Below, piece after piece: positions 44,509 to 53,879 of a DNA stretch of 64,000 nt (position 1 is the first letter of the stretch; every line of letters begins with the position of its first letter). The stretch comes from Pseudopedobacter alpinus. Its GTDB lineage: Bacteria > Bacteroidota > Bacteroidia > Sphingobacteriales > Sphingobacteriaceae. The stretch covers positions 12,797 to 76,796 of the forward strand of contig NZ_JBHULV010000016.1 of the NCBI RefSeq assembly GCF_042684645.1, given 5' to 3'. The translations under genes were made by a program, and so were the position numbers. The notes beneath the pieces were generated by a model that was not told the DNA's origin, ran no database searches, and saw nothing but the letters and a program-made list of their open reading frames with translations.

Positions 44509-45075
44509 ATGTTAAAAGAAGAAATAAATAAAGCTTTTGAAGTTTTAAAACAAGGTGGTTTAATTTTATATCCTACAGATACAGTTTGGGGTATTGGTTG
44601 CGATGCTACAAATGCAGAAGCGGTTGCCAAAGTTTATGCTCTAAAAAACCGTGAAGACAGCAAAAGCTTAATTATTTTGTTAGATACCGATAATAAATTA
44701 CAAAGCTATGTTTCCGAAATTCCTGATGTGGCTTATGATTTAATTGAATATAGTGAAAAACCTTTGACTATCATTTATTCGGGAGCAAAAAACTTAGCCA
44801 GCAACTTAATAAATGCAGACGGAAGTATTGGAATACGTATTGTAAAACATAATTTTTGTGAGCAATTAATTCAGCGTTTTCGCAAACCTATTGTTTCTAC
44901 ATCGGCAAACATAAGTGGCGAGGTAACACCAGCAAATTTTGGAGAAATAAGACAAGAAATAATTGATGGCGTTGATTACGTGGTTGATTTAGAACAAATG
45001 AGTTCAGAAAAAAAACAAGCTTCAACCATTATGAAACTTGAGCCAGATGGTAAATTTGCTTTTATAAGGAAGTAA
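44509..45075 (+). CDS. tsaC: Threonylcarbamoyl-AMP synthase (Sua5/YrdC)
   Basis: It makes threonylcarbamoyl-AMP from threonine, bicarbonate and ATP, first step of t6A37 tRNA modification. The 188-residue YrdC domain has the KRxxSxSL-like surface in LKNREDSKSLIILL near residue 43, the N-terminal YPTDTVWGIGCDA near residue 18 and a STSANISGEVTP near residue 128. It lacks the C-terminal Sua5 domain. No partner tsa genes are nearby. Confidence 0.95.
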   Translation: MLKEEINKAFEVLKQGGLILYPTDTVWGIGCDATNAEAVAKVYALKNREDSKSLIILLDTDNKLQSYVSEIPDVAYDLIEYSEKPLTIIYSGAKNLASNLINADGSIGIRIVKHNFCEQLIQRFRKPIVSTSANISGEVTPANFGEIRQEIIDGVDYVVDLEQMSSEKKQASTIMKLEPDGKFAFIRK

Positions 45076-45128
45076 TGCCTCTCACTATAATTAGATGTCG
45101 AAACGCTAAACTAATTTTTAAGCAAAAA

Positions 45129-45157
45129 AATAACCATTGCTTTTGACAATGGTTATT
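45129..45157 (-). terminator. Terminator of the cold-shock gene
   Basis: AATAACCATTG pairs with CAATGGTTATT around a seven-base loop; on the minus strand seven Ts follow. It lies 39 bases after the csp stop. Confidence 0.8.
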
Positions 45158-45195
45158 AACGAATTTTAAATGATATATATTAATTCAACTGCTAA

Positions 45196-45387
45196 TTAAG
45201 CAAGTCTAACATTTACTGCATTTAATCCTTTTTTTCCGTCTTGTAAATCGAAAGTTACTTCGTCGTTTTCTCTAACGTCATCTACTAAACCTGAAACATG
45301 TGCAAAGTATTCTTTGTCTGTTCCGTCTTCTTTAATAAAACCAAATCCTTTGGTTGAATTGAAGAATTTTACTACTCCATTGTTCAT
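45196..45387 (-). CDS. Cold shock domain protein
   Basis: A 63-residue CspA-type OB-fold protein. RNP1 (KGFGFI) lies near residue 13 and RNP2-like EYFAHVSGL near residue 27. It binds single-stranded RNA and DNA and can melt mRNA structures. A -7 box (TATCTTTG, 45416-45409) lies 22 bases before the ATG. The gene is monocistronic with its own terminator. Confidence 0.96.
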   Translation of the reverse strand: MNNGVVKFFNSTKGFGFIKEDGTDKEYFAHVSGLVDDVRENDEVTFDLQDGKKGLNAVNVRLA

Positions 45388-45408
45388 TATAATATTATTT
45401 AATTATTA

Positions 45409-45416
45409 CAAAGATA
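45409..45416 (-). promoter_or_regulatory. csp -7 box
   Basis: TATCTTTG on the minus strand fits TAnnTTTG; about 21 bases separate it from the ATG. No long cold-shock leader is evident. Confidence 0.45.
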
Positions 45417-45618
45417 GCATATTATTTGGTTTAAACTAAAAATAAAAATAATTTAATTATTTAACGGCTAAATTAAAACTGTTTAATTTAAGTTTTAAAA
45501 ATTAAAACAAAAATTAAACATCAGAAATTTAATATTGATTTCCTAAATGTTCATTTAAAGTATAAATATTTATATTTGCCAAAAACAGCGAAAGCGGCTT
45601 CACAAATAACTCTGTAAT

Positions 45619-47019
45619 TTGAAACAACACCTCTCCCATCCGGTATTTAAAGTAATTTCTAAAATTGCTGCACAACAAAATGTTGATGCTTATGTTATTG
45701 GAGGTTTTGTTAGAGATATATTTTTAAGTCGCCCTTCAAAAGATGTTGACATTGTAGTTTTAGGCAATGGACCCAATTTCGCAACTGCGGTTGCCAAAGA
45801 GTTAAATACACAAGTAAACATTTTCAAAAGCTTTGGCACTGCAATGTTAAAGTATAAAGATTTGGAAGTAGAATTTGTTGGTGCAAGAAAAGAATCTTAC
45901 AGAGCAGACTCAAGAAAACCAATTGTAGAGGATGGCACCTTGGAAGACGACCAAAAGCGAAGAGATTTTACAATAAATGCAATGGCTTTGCAGCTTAATC
46001 CGCAATATTTTGGAGAATTATTGGATCCTTTTAATGGCATCAAACATCTCGAACAAAAAATCATCATCACGCCGTTAAACCCCGAAGAAACATTTTCTGA
46101 CGACCCTTTGCGCATGATGAGGGCTATTAGGTTTGCAACTCAACTCAATTTTGCAATTTGCGAGGAAGCAATTGATGCCATCAAAAAAAACAAAGAGCGT
46201 ATAAATATCGTTTCAAAAGAGCGTATTACTGATGAATTAAATAAAATTATTTTATCTCCTATACCTTCAATAGGGTTCAAATATCTTTTTGATACCGGCT
46301 TGTTAAAAATTATTTTCCCTTTAATGGATAACCTTTATGGTGTTGATTATATAAACGGGAAAGGACATAAAGATAATTTTTACCACACCATTGAGGTTTT
46401 AGATAACCTTGCACAACATAGTGATGACCTTTGGTTACGCTGGGCTGCAATTTTGCATGATATTGCCAAACCGGCAACCAAACGTTTTGAAAAAAACCAC
46501 GGATGGACATTTCATGGCCACGAAGATAAAGGCGCCAGAATGGTACCCAAAATCTTTAACGATTTAAAATTGCCGCTTAATGAGAAAATGAAATTTGTAC
46601 AAAAACTGGTGCTGCTACACTTACGTCCCATTGTTTTGGCAAAAGAAATTGTTACAGATTCGGCCGTAAGGCGATTACTTTTTGAAGCAGGTGATGATAT
46701 TGAAGCATTAATGCAGCTTTGCAATGCAGATGTAACTACAAAAAATGAGTACAAAATAAAGAAATATCGCAACAACTTTGAACTAGTAAAACAAAAGCTA
46801 AAAGACGTTGAAGAAAAAGACCAAGTGCGCAATTGGCAACCTCCAATTAGTGGAGAAGACATTATGCAATCTTTTAATATTAAAGCCGGAAAAGAAGTAG
46901 GTATTATAAAAAATCAAATTAGGGAAGCAATTTTAGATGGCGATATTAAAAACAACCGAGAAGAAGCCTTTAAGTTAATGGTTAAACTAGGTTCAGATTT
47001 AGGCTTGAAACTTGCTTAG
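45619..47019 (+). CDS. cca: CCA-adding tRNA nucleotidyltransferase with HD domain
   Basis: It adds or repairs the CCA tail of tRNAs. The 466-residue protein has the nucleotidyltransferase motif GGFVRDIFLSRPSKDVDIVV near residue 26 (catalytic Asp pair), the RRDFTINAMAL motif near residue 116, and an HD phosphohydrolase domain after about residue 250 (RWAAILHDIAKP). The start codon is TTG at 45619: no ATG fits, and the family usually begins close to MKQHLSHPVFK. A -7 box TATATTTG lies near 45571. Confidence 0.92.
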   Translation: MKQHLSHPVFKVISKIAAQQNVDAYVIGGFVRDIFLSRPSKDVDIVVLGNGPNFATAVAKELNTQVNIFKSFGTAMLKYKDLEVEFVGARKESYRADSRKPIVEDGTLEDDQKRRDFTINAMALQLNPQYFGELLDPFNGIKHLEQKIIITPLNPEETFSDDPLRMMRAIRFATQLNFAICEEAIDAIKKNKERINIVSKERITDELNKIILSPIPSIGFKYLFDTGLLKIIFPLMDNLYGVDYINGKGHKDNFYHTIEVLDNLAQHSDDLWLRWAAILHDIAKPATKRFEKNHGWTFHGHEDKGARMVPKIFNDLKLPLNEKMKFVQKLVLLHLRPIVLAKEIVTDSAVRRLLFEAGDDIEALMQLCNADVTTKNEYKIKKYRNNFELVKQKLKDVEEKDQVRNWQPPISGEDIMQSFNIKAGKEVGIIKNQIREAILDGDIKNNREEAFKLMVKLGSDLGLKLA

Positions 47020-47049
47020 CTTTTATACAACAATTAACAATCAAAATAT

Positions 47050-47057
47050 TATTTTTG
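47050..47057 (+). promoter_or_regulatory. -7 box of the pRiA4b ORF-3-like gene, close to the ATG
   Basis: TATTTTTG fits TAnnTTTG and ends four bases before the ATG at 47062, suggesting a leaderless mRNA. It lies after the cca stop in the gap. Confidence 0.5.
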
Positions 47058-47061
47058 CAGA

Positions 47062-47664
47062 ATGGCAGTATATAGATTTAGGATAAGTTTTGAAGATTAC
47101 GACGAAGTAATTAGGGAAATTGATATCAAATCAAACCAAACTTTTAAGGATTTACATTTTTTCTTTCTAACCAAAATTGGTTACGACCCAGAAAAATCAT
47201 CTTCTTTTTACGTAAGTAACGACCAATGGATTAAAAACGAGGAGTTGGCCTATTTGCCAAATCAACGTAAAATAGACAATGGAGTTGCTTTAATTGAAAA
47301 CTCGAAATTCAGTAAATTCATTGATGATCCACATCAAAAATTTTACTATATCTATAACTTTGAAAAACCTTATGAATTTCATGTTGAGTTAATTAAAATT
47401 TTAGATAACGACCCTACTAAAGAATTCCCAAGCTTGTTTAAAGCAGTTGGAGAAGCACCAAAAATATTTGTGCCATTTATTGCCCCAGATGATGATTTTA
47501 TTGGTGATGATAACGAAGACATTATTGATGATAGCGACATTGCTATTGCGGATGAAGATGAATTAGACGGTTTAAATACGGATACAGAAGGTGAAGAGGA
47601 AGAAAATGATGATGAATTTGCTGATGATTTTTCTGATTCTGAGGAATATGACGATCGAGACTAA
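47062..47664 (+). CDS. pRiA4b ORF-3-like protein with acidic tail
   Basis: A 200-residue protein whose first 140 residues fit the pRiA4b ORF-3 (IS1096-associated TnpR-like) fold, found free-standing in many bacteria; its function is unknown. The C-terminal 60 residues are almost purely Asp/Glu (DDDFIGDDNEDIIDDSDIA onward). No transposase or inverted repeats are next to it, so it is not evidently part of a mobile element here. It is followed by repeat copy B. Confidence 0.75.
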   Translation: MAVYRFRISFEDYDEVIREIDIKSNQTFKDLHFFFLTKIGYDPEKSSSFYVSNDQWIKNEELAYLPNQRKIDNGVALIENSKFSKFIDDPHQKFYYIYNFEKPYEFHVELIKILDNDPTKEFPSLFKAVGEAPKIFVPFIAPDDDFIGDDNEDIIDDSDIAIADEDELDGLNTDTEGEEEENDDEFADDFSDSEEYDDRD

Positions 47665-47693
47665 TTAGGTATTTGGCTTGAAAAAATTGGGCA

Positions 47694-47800
47694 TTCGAGC
47701 GGGCTTTCCGCTCATACTGCTCAAAGCATTAGCCACTGGCTAGTATCCGCTACTATCCCTAATGCAAAATTAAATTTATCCCTTAAGCTCAATCACTTCT
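47694..47800 (-). repeat. Interspersed hairpin repeat, copy B
   Basis: On the minus strand the ends read TTAAGGGAT and AGGGATAGTAGCGGATACTA on one side and AGTATGAGCGGAAAGCCCG on the other, around a variable centre with TAGCC/GGCTA pairing. It matches copies A and C in the ends. Confidence 0.7.
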
Positions 47801-47898
47801 TAGAACTCTTTTTTGAAAAAATAAAACTATAGTAATATTATAAAACTCTGTACACTCCGTGTTTTATCTTTGTGTCCTTTGTGTTTAAAACATAAGAT

Positions 47899-48813
47899 TT
47901 GAGCCAAAAACGAAAAACACTAATAGTTATAGCAGGCCCAACAGCCATTGGCAAAACAGCTTTAGCTATACAGCTTGCTCAATATTTCAATACTGAAATT
48001 ATCTCGGCAGATTCTCGGCAATTTTATAAAGAAATGAGTATTGGTACCGCAAAGCCTAATACTTCAGAATTAGCACAAGCAAAACATCATTTCGTAAATT
48101 CACATTCTGTAAAACAAGATTATAACGTTGGCGATTATGAAAAAGAGGCTATAATATGTTTAAATAAAATCTTTGATAAAGATAATATAGCCATTATGGT
48201 TGGTGGTTCTGGCTTATTTATTAACGCTATATTATATGGTTTTGACGAACTACCTAAAGCTTCAGAAGAATTAAGAAATCAACTTAATCAAAGTCTTTTA
48301 AATGAAGGCTTAACTCCCTTACAGGCTCAACTTAAAGAATTAGATCCGCAATATTACCAAGAAGTTGACATTCATAACCCCCAACGTATTATTAGGGCTT
48401 TAGAAGTTTGTTTAAGTACTGGCAAAACTTTTACATCTTTCCGTAATAAAAATCCAAAAAAAAGAAATTTCAATACCTTACTTATAGGTTTAAATACTAA
48501 TAGAGAAATTTTGTATCAAAGAATTAACCATCGAGTAGATTTAATGTTGCAAGAAGGATTAATTGAAGAAGTTAAATCACTTACAGAATACCAACATTTA
48601 AATGCACTTAAAACTGTTGGCTATTCTGAAATTTTTAGGTACTTAAATAAAGAATGGACTTTAGAAGAAGCCGTTGAAAAACTGAAACAAAACACAAGAA
48701 ATTTTGCCAAAAGACAAATTACATGGTTCAAAAAAAATGAAGGTATTATTTGGTTTGAACCTTCAGAATCAGAAAAAATCATTTCTTTTATAGAAGAAAA
48801 GCTAAGCGAATAA
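47899..48813 (+). CDS. miaA: tRNA dimethylallyltransferase
   Basis: MiaA puts the isopentenyl group on A37 of tRNAs reading UNN codons. The 304-residue protein has the P-loop GPTAIGKTA near residue 12, the DSRQFYKEMSIGTAKP motif near residue 38, and NPQRIIRALEV near residue 155. The start is TTG at 47899; the next ATG is about 50 codons inside and would remove the P-loop, so TTG is needed. A -7 box TATCTTTG lies about 30 bases upstream. Confidence 0.95.
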   Translation: MSQKRKTLIVIAGPTAIGKTALAIQLAQYFNTEIISADSRQFYKEMSIGTAKPNTSELAQAKHHFVNSHSVKQDYNVGDYEKEAIICLNKIFDKDNIAIMVGGSGLFINAILYGFDELPKASEELRNQLNQSLLNEGLTPLQAQLKELDPQYYQEVDIHNPQRIIRALEVCLSTGKTFTSFRNKNPKKRNFNTLLIGLNTNREILYQRINHRVDLMLQEGLIEEVKSLTEYQHLNALKTVGYSEIFRYLNKEWTLEEAVEKLKQNTRNFAKRQITWFKKNEGIIWFEPSESEKIISFIEEKLSE

Positions 48814-48816
48814 TTG

Positions 48817-49290
48817 ATGAACAAATTAAGTAAACAAACAACTGCCAGCACAACAGGTTTACTAATTGGATTAGTTTTAGGTTTTTTAATTGGCTTAGCC
48901 ATGTTTAAGGCTACGCCAAAATCTGAAAGAAGTATTGTTTTTCCTTATGCTGTAGGTATTGGAGTAATGTTAACCACAATTGTAGGCTATAAAATAGGCG
49001 CAGTTAATGATAAAGAAACTTACAGAGATATATTTTTAGGCATTAAACATATTAACACACAGCACTTAAATAATGCTGGAGAATGGGTAATTCAAAGCAG
49101 TTGGAAAGAGTATAGCGGCAAAGAAAACACTTTAAAAACTACCGTACTAGATGGCGAAATGGTAAGTATTTATAACGATGTTGTGATTTCAAATCATGGC
49201 TATGCTACAAACAGCAGAAGCGCCTCTAAAACCCATGAAGAAGTTAAAACTGATTTAATTCAAAAATTGAAAGACAGTTTTGAAGTTTAA
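48817..49290 (+). CDS. Membrane protein of unknown function
   Basis: A 157-residue protein with two hydrophobic segments at the N-terminus (about residues 14-33 and 46-64) and a soluble C-terminal part with no domain that I recognise. It starts three bases after the miaA stop, so it is probably cotranscribed; a TTG one codon upstream is an alternative start. It overlaps the convergent bestrophin gene by four bases at the end. Function unknown. Confidence 0.65.
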   Translation: MNKLSKQTTASTTGLLIGLVLGFLIGLAMFKATPKSERSIVFPYAVGIGVMLTTIVGYKIGAVNDKETYRDIFLGIKHINTQHLNNAGEWVIQSSWKEYSGKENTLKTTVLDGEMVSIYNDVVISNHGYATNSRSASKTHEEVKTDLIQKLKDSFEV

Positions 49291-50147
49291 TCTAATATCT
49301 CTTTTACATGCTTTTTAATATTTTTACAGATAGAATCTATCGGTAAATCGTTAGCATCAGTTCCAAAAGGGTTTTCAATTTCTTCTGCTATAAGCTCTAA
49401 ACTTGCAAAAGCATATAAAATAAATACCACCACAGGGATAATAAAATACCCCAAACTAAATACCCAACCAAAGGGTAATGTCATCACAAAAAAGAAAATG
49501 AATTTTTTTATAAAAACACTGTAAGAAAAGGGAATTGGAGTATTTTTAATTCGTTCACAAGCTCCACAAATATCTGTAAATGATGTTAGTTCTCCATTTA
49601 AAATATACATTTGCTCTACTGATAGTTTGTTTTCTTGCTGTAATTTATAAGCCTTTTCATAAATGGCTGATGCAATTTGATTAGGTAAATGATGCTCTTT
49701 ATGTAAATCTAAAACTGGGTCAATTTCATGATAGTCTTCATTTTCTCTAAGGTGGTTTTTAAGCGCAAAAGCAAAATTAGAAATCATTATCGTAAAGTAT
49801 TTACGATCTTCAGCATCAACCAAATAGGCATGTAACTTAATTGCTAAATTTCTTGATGAATTGGTTAAAGCTCCCCATTGTTTACGTCCTTCCCACCATC
49901 TATCATAGGCTGTGTTTGTTCTAAAAACCAACAAAAGAGAAATTACAAAACCTAAAATACCATGCATTAAACTCAAGTTTTTAACATAGCTACTATCGGC
50001 TAAGTTCCAATATTCTAACTCTAAATAAGCAAGTGCTCCTGCATAAATGCTCACAGCAATCATTAATGGAACTAATTTTCTAAAAGTATCGGCTTTATGT
50101 ACTCTAAAAATAAAGGTAAACCACTCTTTAGGGTTATAGTTAATCAT
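49287..50147 (-). CDS. Bestrophin family ion channel
   Basis: A 286-residue protein of the bestrophin-like (UPF0187) family, pentameric channels thought to pass chloride or other ions in the inner membrane. The motif FRTNTAYDRWWEGRKQWG near residue 75 and hydrophobic segments near residues 30-45, 62-75, 208-225 and 228-245 are characteristic. Not close to any operon partner; convergent with the membrane protein. Confidence 0.9.
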   Translation of the reverse strand: MINYNPKEWFTFIFRVHKADTFRKLVPLMIAVSIYAGALAYLELEYWNLADSSYVKNLSLMHGILGFVISLLLVFRTNTAYDRWWEGRKQWGALTNSSRNLAIKLHAYLVDAEDRKYFTIMISNFAFALKNHLRENEDYHEIDPVLDLHKEHHLPNQIASAIYEKAYKLQQENKLSVEQMYILNGELTSFTDICGACERIKNTPIPFSYSVFIKKFIFFFVMTLPFGWVFSLGYFIIPVVVFILYAFASLELIAEEIENPFGTDANDLPIDSICKNIKKHVKEILD

Positions 50148-50198
50148 TTATGTGTTTTTAATAGGTTAAACTAATTTTTTCAAAAATACAAAATTAAA

Positions 50199-50230
50199 AA
50201 AGTCGGTAGCTAATTAAAACTACCGACTTT
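50199..50230 (-). terminator. Terminator of the M1 peptidase gene
   Basis: AAAGTCGGTAG pairs with CTACCGACTTT around a ten-base loop; Ts follow on the minus strand. It lies just after the M1 peptidase stop at 50248. Confidence 0.85.
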
Positions 50231-50247
50231 ATATACTAAGTTTAACA

Positions 50248-52578
50248 TTATTTTTGAGCTTCTTGCATTGGGTTTCCACCTGTAGAACTTCCTCTAATTA
50301 CCTCTCTTTGTTTAAAAATTTCAAACTTTGTAGGCTCGTAGCTTCTTGGGAAACTATTATTACTTGTGTCAATATCTGCTGTTTCTAAATACGGATCTAA
50401 TTTAACAGATACCATTTGTTTAGATTTTGCAAACACTTTAGTTACCTTATTCTCATCTTTACGCCAAATGTAAGCAGGTACTTTTTCTACTTCTTTTGTA
50501 CCGTCAGTAAAAGTCCACTCTAAAATAATTGGCATTGGCAAGCCACCTTTATTAGAAAAATCTATTTCATAAAAGTTCACCTTGCTATCATAAATCTTTT
50601 TCTCAGCAGCATTTAAACCAGCGTAATATTTATTGAACGCATCTTTATCAGCCTGGCTAACAGCAAATCTATCCCATTTATTGTAAAAATCATTTAAACT
50701 AGGGTCTGTTTCATTCGCAAATTTAATTCCCTCTTTACGGTTACGCTCCCTACTAATTACATAAGCATTATCATCATAAGCTTTACGAGAAAGCTCATTT
50801 TCAACCTCTGGGTTTTTAGTATCCATGCGGTAATAACTTATATTATCAATAGAGATATCAACCGCATCAGTTCCATAAAACCAACCTCTCCAGAACCAAT
50901 CTAAGTCAACTGCACTTGCATCTTCCATGGTTCTAAAAAAATCTGCCGGAGTTGGGTGCTTAAAAGCCCAACGTTTGGCATATTCTTTAAAAGCATAATC
51001 AAACAGTTCACGCCCCATAATGGTTTCTCGCAAAATATTTAAACCAGTTGCAGGCTTTCCGTATGCATTTGGTCCAAAATTGGCTATGTTTTCAGAGTTA
51101 GTCATTATTGGCTCTAATTGTTCTTTTGGCATTTTCATGTAATCAACAATTAAATGCGCTGGCCCTCTTCTAGATGGGTAGTTATTATCAAACTCTTGCT
51201 CGGCCAAGTACTGACAAAAAGTATTTAATCCCTCATCCATCCACGTCCACTGGCGTTCGTCAGAATTTACAATCATTGGAAAAAAGTTATGCCCAACCTC
51301 ATGCGTAATTACACCAATCATTCCGTATTTAGTAGCTTCAGAATATGTTCCATCAGCCTCCGTACGTCCGTAGTTAAAAGAAATCATCGGGTATTCCATC
51401 CCATTACTTGCTTCTACAGATATTGCTACAGGGTACGGATAAGGAATTGTATGCTTAGAATAAACTTTTAAAGTATTTGCAATTACCTTTGTACTGTATT
51501 TTCTGTATAAACTATAAGCTTCTGGACAGTAATAAGACATTGCCATTGGTTCCTTACCTTCAACATTAACTTTCATAGCATCCCAAACCAGTCTTCGGGA
51601 ACTTACAAAAGCGAAATCACGTACATTATTAGCTTGGTATATCCAAGTTTTTTTTGATGATGATTTAACCTTCATTGATTCTTTTGCATCTGCTAAAGTA
51701 ACTACTTCTATAGGCTCAGCAGCAGATTGTGCTTGTTTCCACCTGTTCAGTTGGGTAGCAGTAAGTACACTACTGTAATTCTGACACTCGCCAGTAGCAC
51801 CAATAATATGATCTGCTGGTACTGTAATATTAACTCTATAATCTCCAAAAGTTAAAGCAAACTCTCCTCGACCAGTAAATTGTTTGTTTTGCCAACCCTG
51901 AAAATCAGAGTAAACCGCCATTCTCGGAAACCACTGTGTTATGGTGTATAAATAATTATCATCATCTTTAAAATATTCAGAACCACCTCGCCCTCCTACT
52001 GTAGATCTATCTGTTATCTTATAATTCCAATCAATTTTAAAAACAAACTTGCCCCCCGGAGCCAATGTTTTAGGCAATTCAATCCTCATCATAGTTTGGT
52101 TAATGGTGTACTTTAAAGCATTTCCATTAGTTTCAACCACTTTTAATATATTAACTCCATAATCATTTTCGCTACCAATAATTCCATTCAACTGCTTTAC
52201 AGTCATTCTACCAGCCATTTTACTCCCGTCAAAAGATTGATTATCGCTGCTTGCTTTGTGTTCATTCTCATCTAATTGCAGCCATAAATAAGTAAGCGGG
52301 TCTGGCGAGTTATTGGTATAAGTGATAGTTTCTGAACCAATTATACGCTGGTTCTTTTCATCTAATTCAACATTTATGACATAATCTGCTTTTTGTTGCC
52401 AATATTTTGGACCAGGAGCGCCAGATGCAGAACGGTACATATTTGGGTCCCTTAAAATGGTTTCAAGTTGCTCAAACTTATTACCATGACTAACTCCAGG
52501 GTTATTTTGCTGAAACTGCCCAAAAGCAACTCCACAAAAACCAAAGCTTAATAAAAAAGGTATTAATTTATATTTCAT
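50248..52578 (-). CDS. M1 family metallopeptidase, exported
   Basis: A zinc aminopeptidase of 776 residues with a signal peptide (FLLSFGFCGVAFGQ). The gluzincin site HEVGHNFFP (zinc ligands), then the second Glu in DEGLNTF 22 residues on, lies near residue 420. The N-terminal beta domain and C-terminal part are normal. It should cut N-terminal residues from peptides in the periplasm. It and the nearby HupE and DUF6702 genes recur together in Bacteroidota, by my recollection; the link is unexplained. Confidence 0.92.
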   Translation of the reverse strand: MKYKLIPFLLSFGFCGVAFGQFQQNNPGVSHGNKFEQLETILRDPNMYRSASGAPGPKYWQQKADYVINVELDEKNQRIIGSETITYTNNSPDPLTYLWLQLDENEHKASSDNQSFDGSKMAGRMTVKQLNGIIGSENDYGVNILKVVETNGNALKYTINQTMMRIELPKTLAPGGKFVFKIDWNYKITDRSTVGGRGGSEYFKDDDNYLYTITQWFPRMAVYSDFQGWQNKQFTGRGEFALTFGDYRVNITVPADHIIGATGECQNYSSVLTATQLNRWKQAQSAAEPIEVVTLADAKESMKVKSSSKKTWIYQANNVRDFAFVSSRRLVWDAMKVNVEGKEPMAMSYYCPEAYSLYRKYSTKVIANTLKVYSKHTIPYPYPVAISVEASNGMEYPMISFNYGRTEADGTYSEATKYGMIGVITHEVGHNFFPMIVNSDERQWTWMDEGLNTFCQYLAEQEFDNNYPSRRGPAHLIVDYMKMPKEQLEPIMTNSENIANFGPNAYGKPATGLNILRETIMGRELFDYAFKEYAKRWAFKHPTPADFFRTMEDASAVDLDWFWRGWFYGTDAVDISIDNISYYRMDTKNPEVENELSRKAYDDNAYVISRERNRKEGIKFANETDPSLNDFYNKWDRFAVSQADKDAFNKYYAGLNAAEKKIYDSKVNFYEIDFSNKGGLPMPIILEWTFTDGTKEVEKVPAYIWRKDENKVTKVFAKSKQMVSVKLDPYLETADIDTSNNSFPRSYEPTKFEIFKQREVIRGSSTGGNPMQEAQK

Positions 52579-52650
52579 ATTTTTTTAGATATAAAAGCCG
52601 AGCTCATTAGCTGCTTTTAGGTTTACTTTATTTAAAACTTATACATAAAT

Positions 52651-52743
52651 AAGGGCGTGTCTCTAACGGGTTGGGCTATCCGCTCATACTACACAAGCCT
52701 TATTCACAGGCCGGTGTATACTGCTATACCTCACGTAGTGATT
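52651..52743 (-). repeat. Interspersed hairpin repeat, copy C
   Basis: Minus strand: GAGGTATAGCAGTATACA at one end and GTATGAGCGGATAGCCCAAC at the other, around a centre with ACAC/GTGT and GCCT/AGGC pairing. It shares the end blocks with copies A and B. Confidence 0.65.
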
Positions 52744-52777
52744 TTTCACACTAATAAACTAATTCACAACTAGTTAA

Positions 52778-53359
52778 CTAAAGAAAAGGCCACCTTTCTA
52801 TTGTCATTATAGCTGCTATTCCAAAAATTGCCGAAGAGAGAAACAAATTCCACTCTCGCTTTTTCACTTTAATAAAGTTAATAAGCAAAAAAGAGATTGT
52901 AAGTACACAAATAACTATAATTATTTGTCCAAATTCTAATCCTAAGTTAAAGGCAAGCAACTCTGCAACAACATTGTTGCTTTTACCTAATAAACTTTTT
53001 AAATAATTAGAAAAACCAAGACCATGAATTAAACCAAATAGTAATGCCAAAACATAAGGTGAATTTATTTGGTCATTACTCTTTTTTGAATAAATAATAT
53101 TTAATAAAGCGGTTATTAAAATGGTTACAGGTATTAAAAACTCTATCCAAGTGGTTGGTATTAGTATTTTATTAAAAACACTTAATGCTAAAGTTAAAGA
53201 ATGTCCAATTGTAAAAGCAGTAACTAAAATCAAAACTTTTTTCCAATCCTTTAACAAATAAATTCCGCATAAAGCAGTTACAAATAAAATATGGTCATAA
53301 CCCTGCCAATCTAAAATATGTTGCCATCCTAATTCAAAGTAAAGTGGAAAATCTTGCAT
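52778..53359 (-). CDS. HupE/UreJ family membrane protein
   Basis: A 193-residue polytopic membrane protein with about six hydrophobic segments. The start HILDWQGYDHILFVTAL near residue 14, GHSLTLALSVF near residue 53 and GLIHGLGFSNYLK near residue 113 are the family marks of HupE/UreJ, suspected metal transporters or accessory proteins for hydrogenase or urease. No hydrogenase or urease genes are here. Divergent from the DUF6702 gene. Confidence 0.88.
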   Translation of the reverse strand: MQDFPLYFELGWQHILDWQGYDHILFVTALCGIYLLKDWKKVLILVTAFTIGHSLTLALSVFNKILIPTTWIEFLIPVTILITALLNIIYSKKSNDQINSPYVLALLFGLIHGLGFSNYLKSLLGKSNNVVAELLAFNLGLEFGQIIIVICVLTISFLLINFIKVKKREWNLFLSSAIFGIAAIMTIERWPFL

Positions 53360-53372
53360 TAAATTGTTTTAT

Positions 53373-53380
53373 TAACTTTG
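53373..53380 (+). promoter_or_regulatory. -7 box of the DUF6702 gene
   Basis: TAACTTTG fits TAnnTTTG, 25 bases before the ATG, in the 46-bp divergent gap with hupE. Confidence 0.5.
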
Positions 53381-53405
53381 TACTTTTTACCGCAAAATAT
53401 TAATT

Positions 53406-53879
53406 ATGTTAAATATTATTTTTCTTTTTCTCAGTTTTTTCCATCCTTACTATGTAAGTGTTACAGAAGTTAATCATAATGTAAAAAATAAAACTTTAGA
53501 AATAAGTGTTAAGATATTTTTTGATGATTTAGAACAGGCTATTGAAAAAGAAAACAGTGCTTCGTTTTACATTACAAAACCATCAGATAAAGTTAAAAAC
53601 AATTTTTTAATAGAAAATTATATAAAAAAACACCTTCAAATTACTGTTAATAAAAAACAGTTACCTTTAAAATATATAGGCTATGAAATTCAACAGGATG
53701 CTGCATGGTGTTATTTAGAAATAGCTAAAGTTACCAAAGTGAACCAAATTACTATAAATAACAACGTACTTTATAATTTGCATAAAGAACAAATAAATAT
53801 GCTAAACGTTACTGTTAACAATACAAGAAAAAGTTTTAAACTAGATGCTCCAAAAAGTTCCACAACTTTTGATTTTTAA
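53406..53879 (+). CDS. DUF6702 protein
   Basis: A 157-residue protein with a short N-terminal hydrophobic signal and the typical DUF6702 pattern: HPYYVSVTEVNHNVKNKTLEISVKIFFDDLEQAIEK near residue 13, and a beta-rich rest. Function unknown; its divergent partner is HupE, and an M1 peptidase gene lies near, a common Bacteroidota arrangement that suggests a shared metal or envelope role (inferred). Confidence 0.85.
   Translation: MLNIIFLFLSFFHPYYVSVTEVNHNVKNKTLEISVKIFFDDLEQAIEKENSASFYITKPSDKVKNNFLIENYIKKHLQITVNKKQLPLKYIGYEIQQDAAWCYLEIAKVTKVNQITINNNVLYNLHKEQINMLNVTVNNTRKSFKLDAPKSSTTFDF

Noticed and set aside
47062..47664. The pRiA4b ORF-3-like gene as evidence of an insertion sequence
   Set aside because: There is no transposase frame, terminal inverted repeat or target duplication around it; such proteins are also chromosomal.
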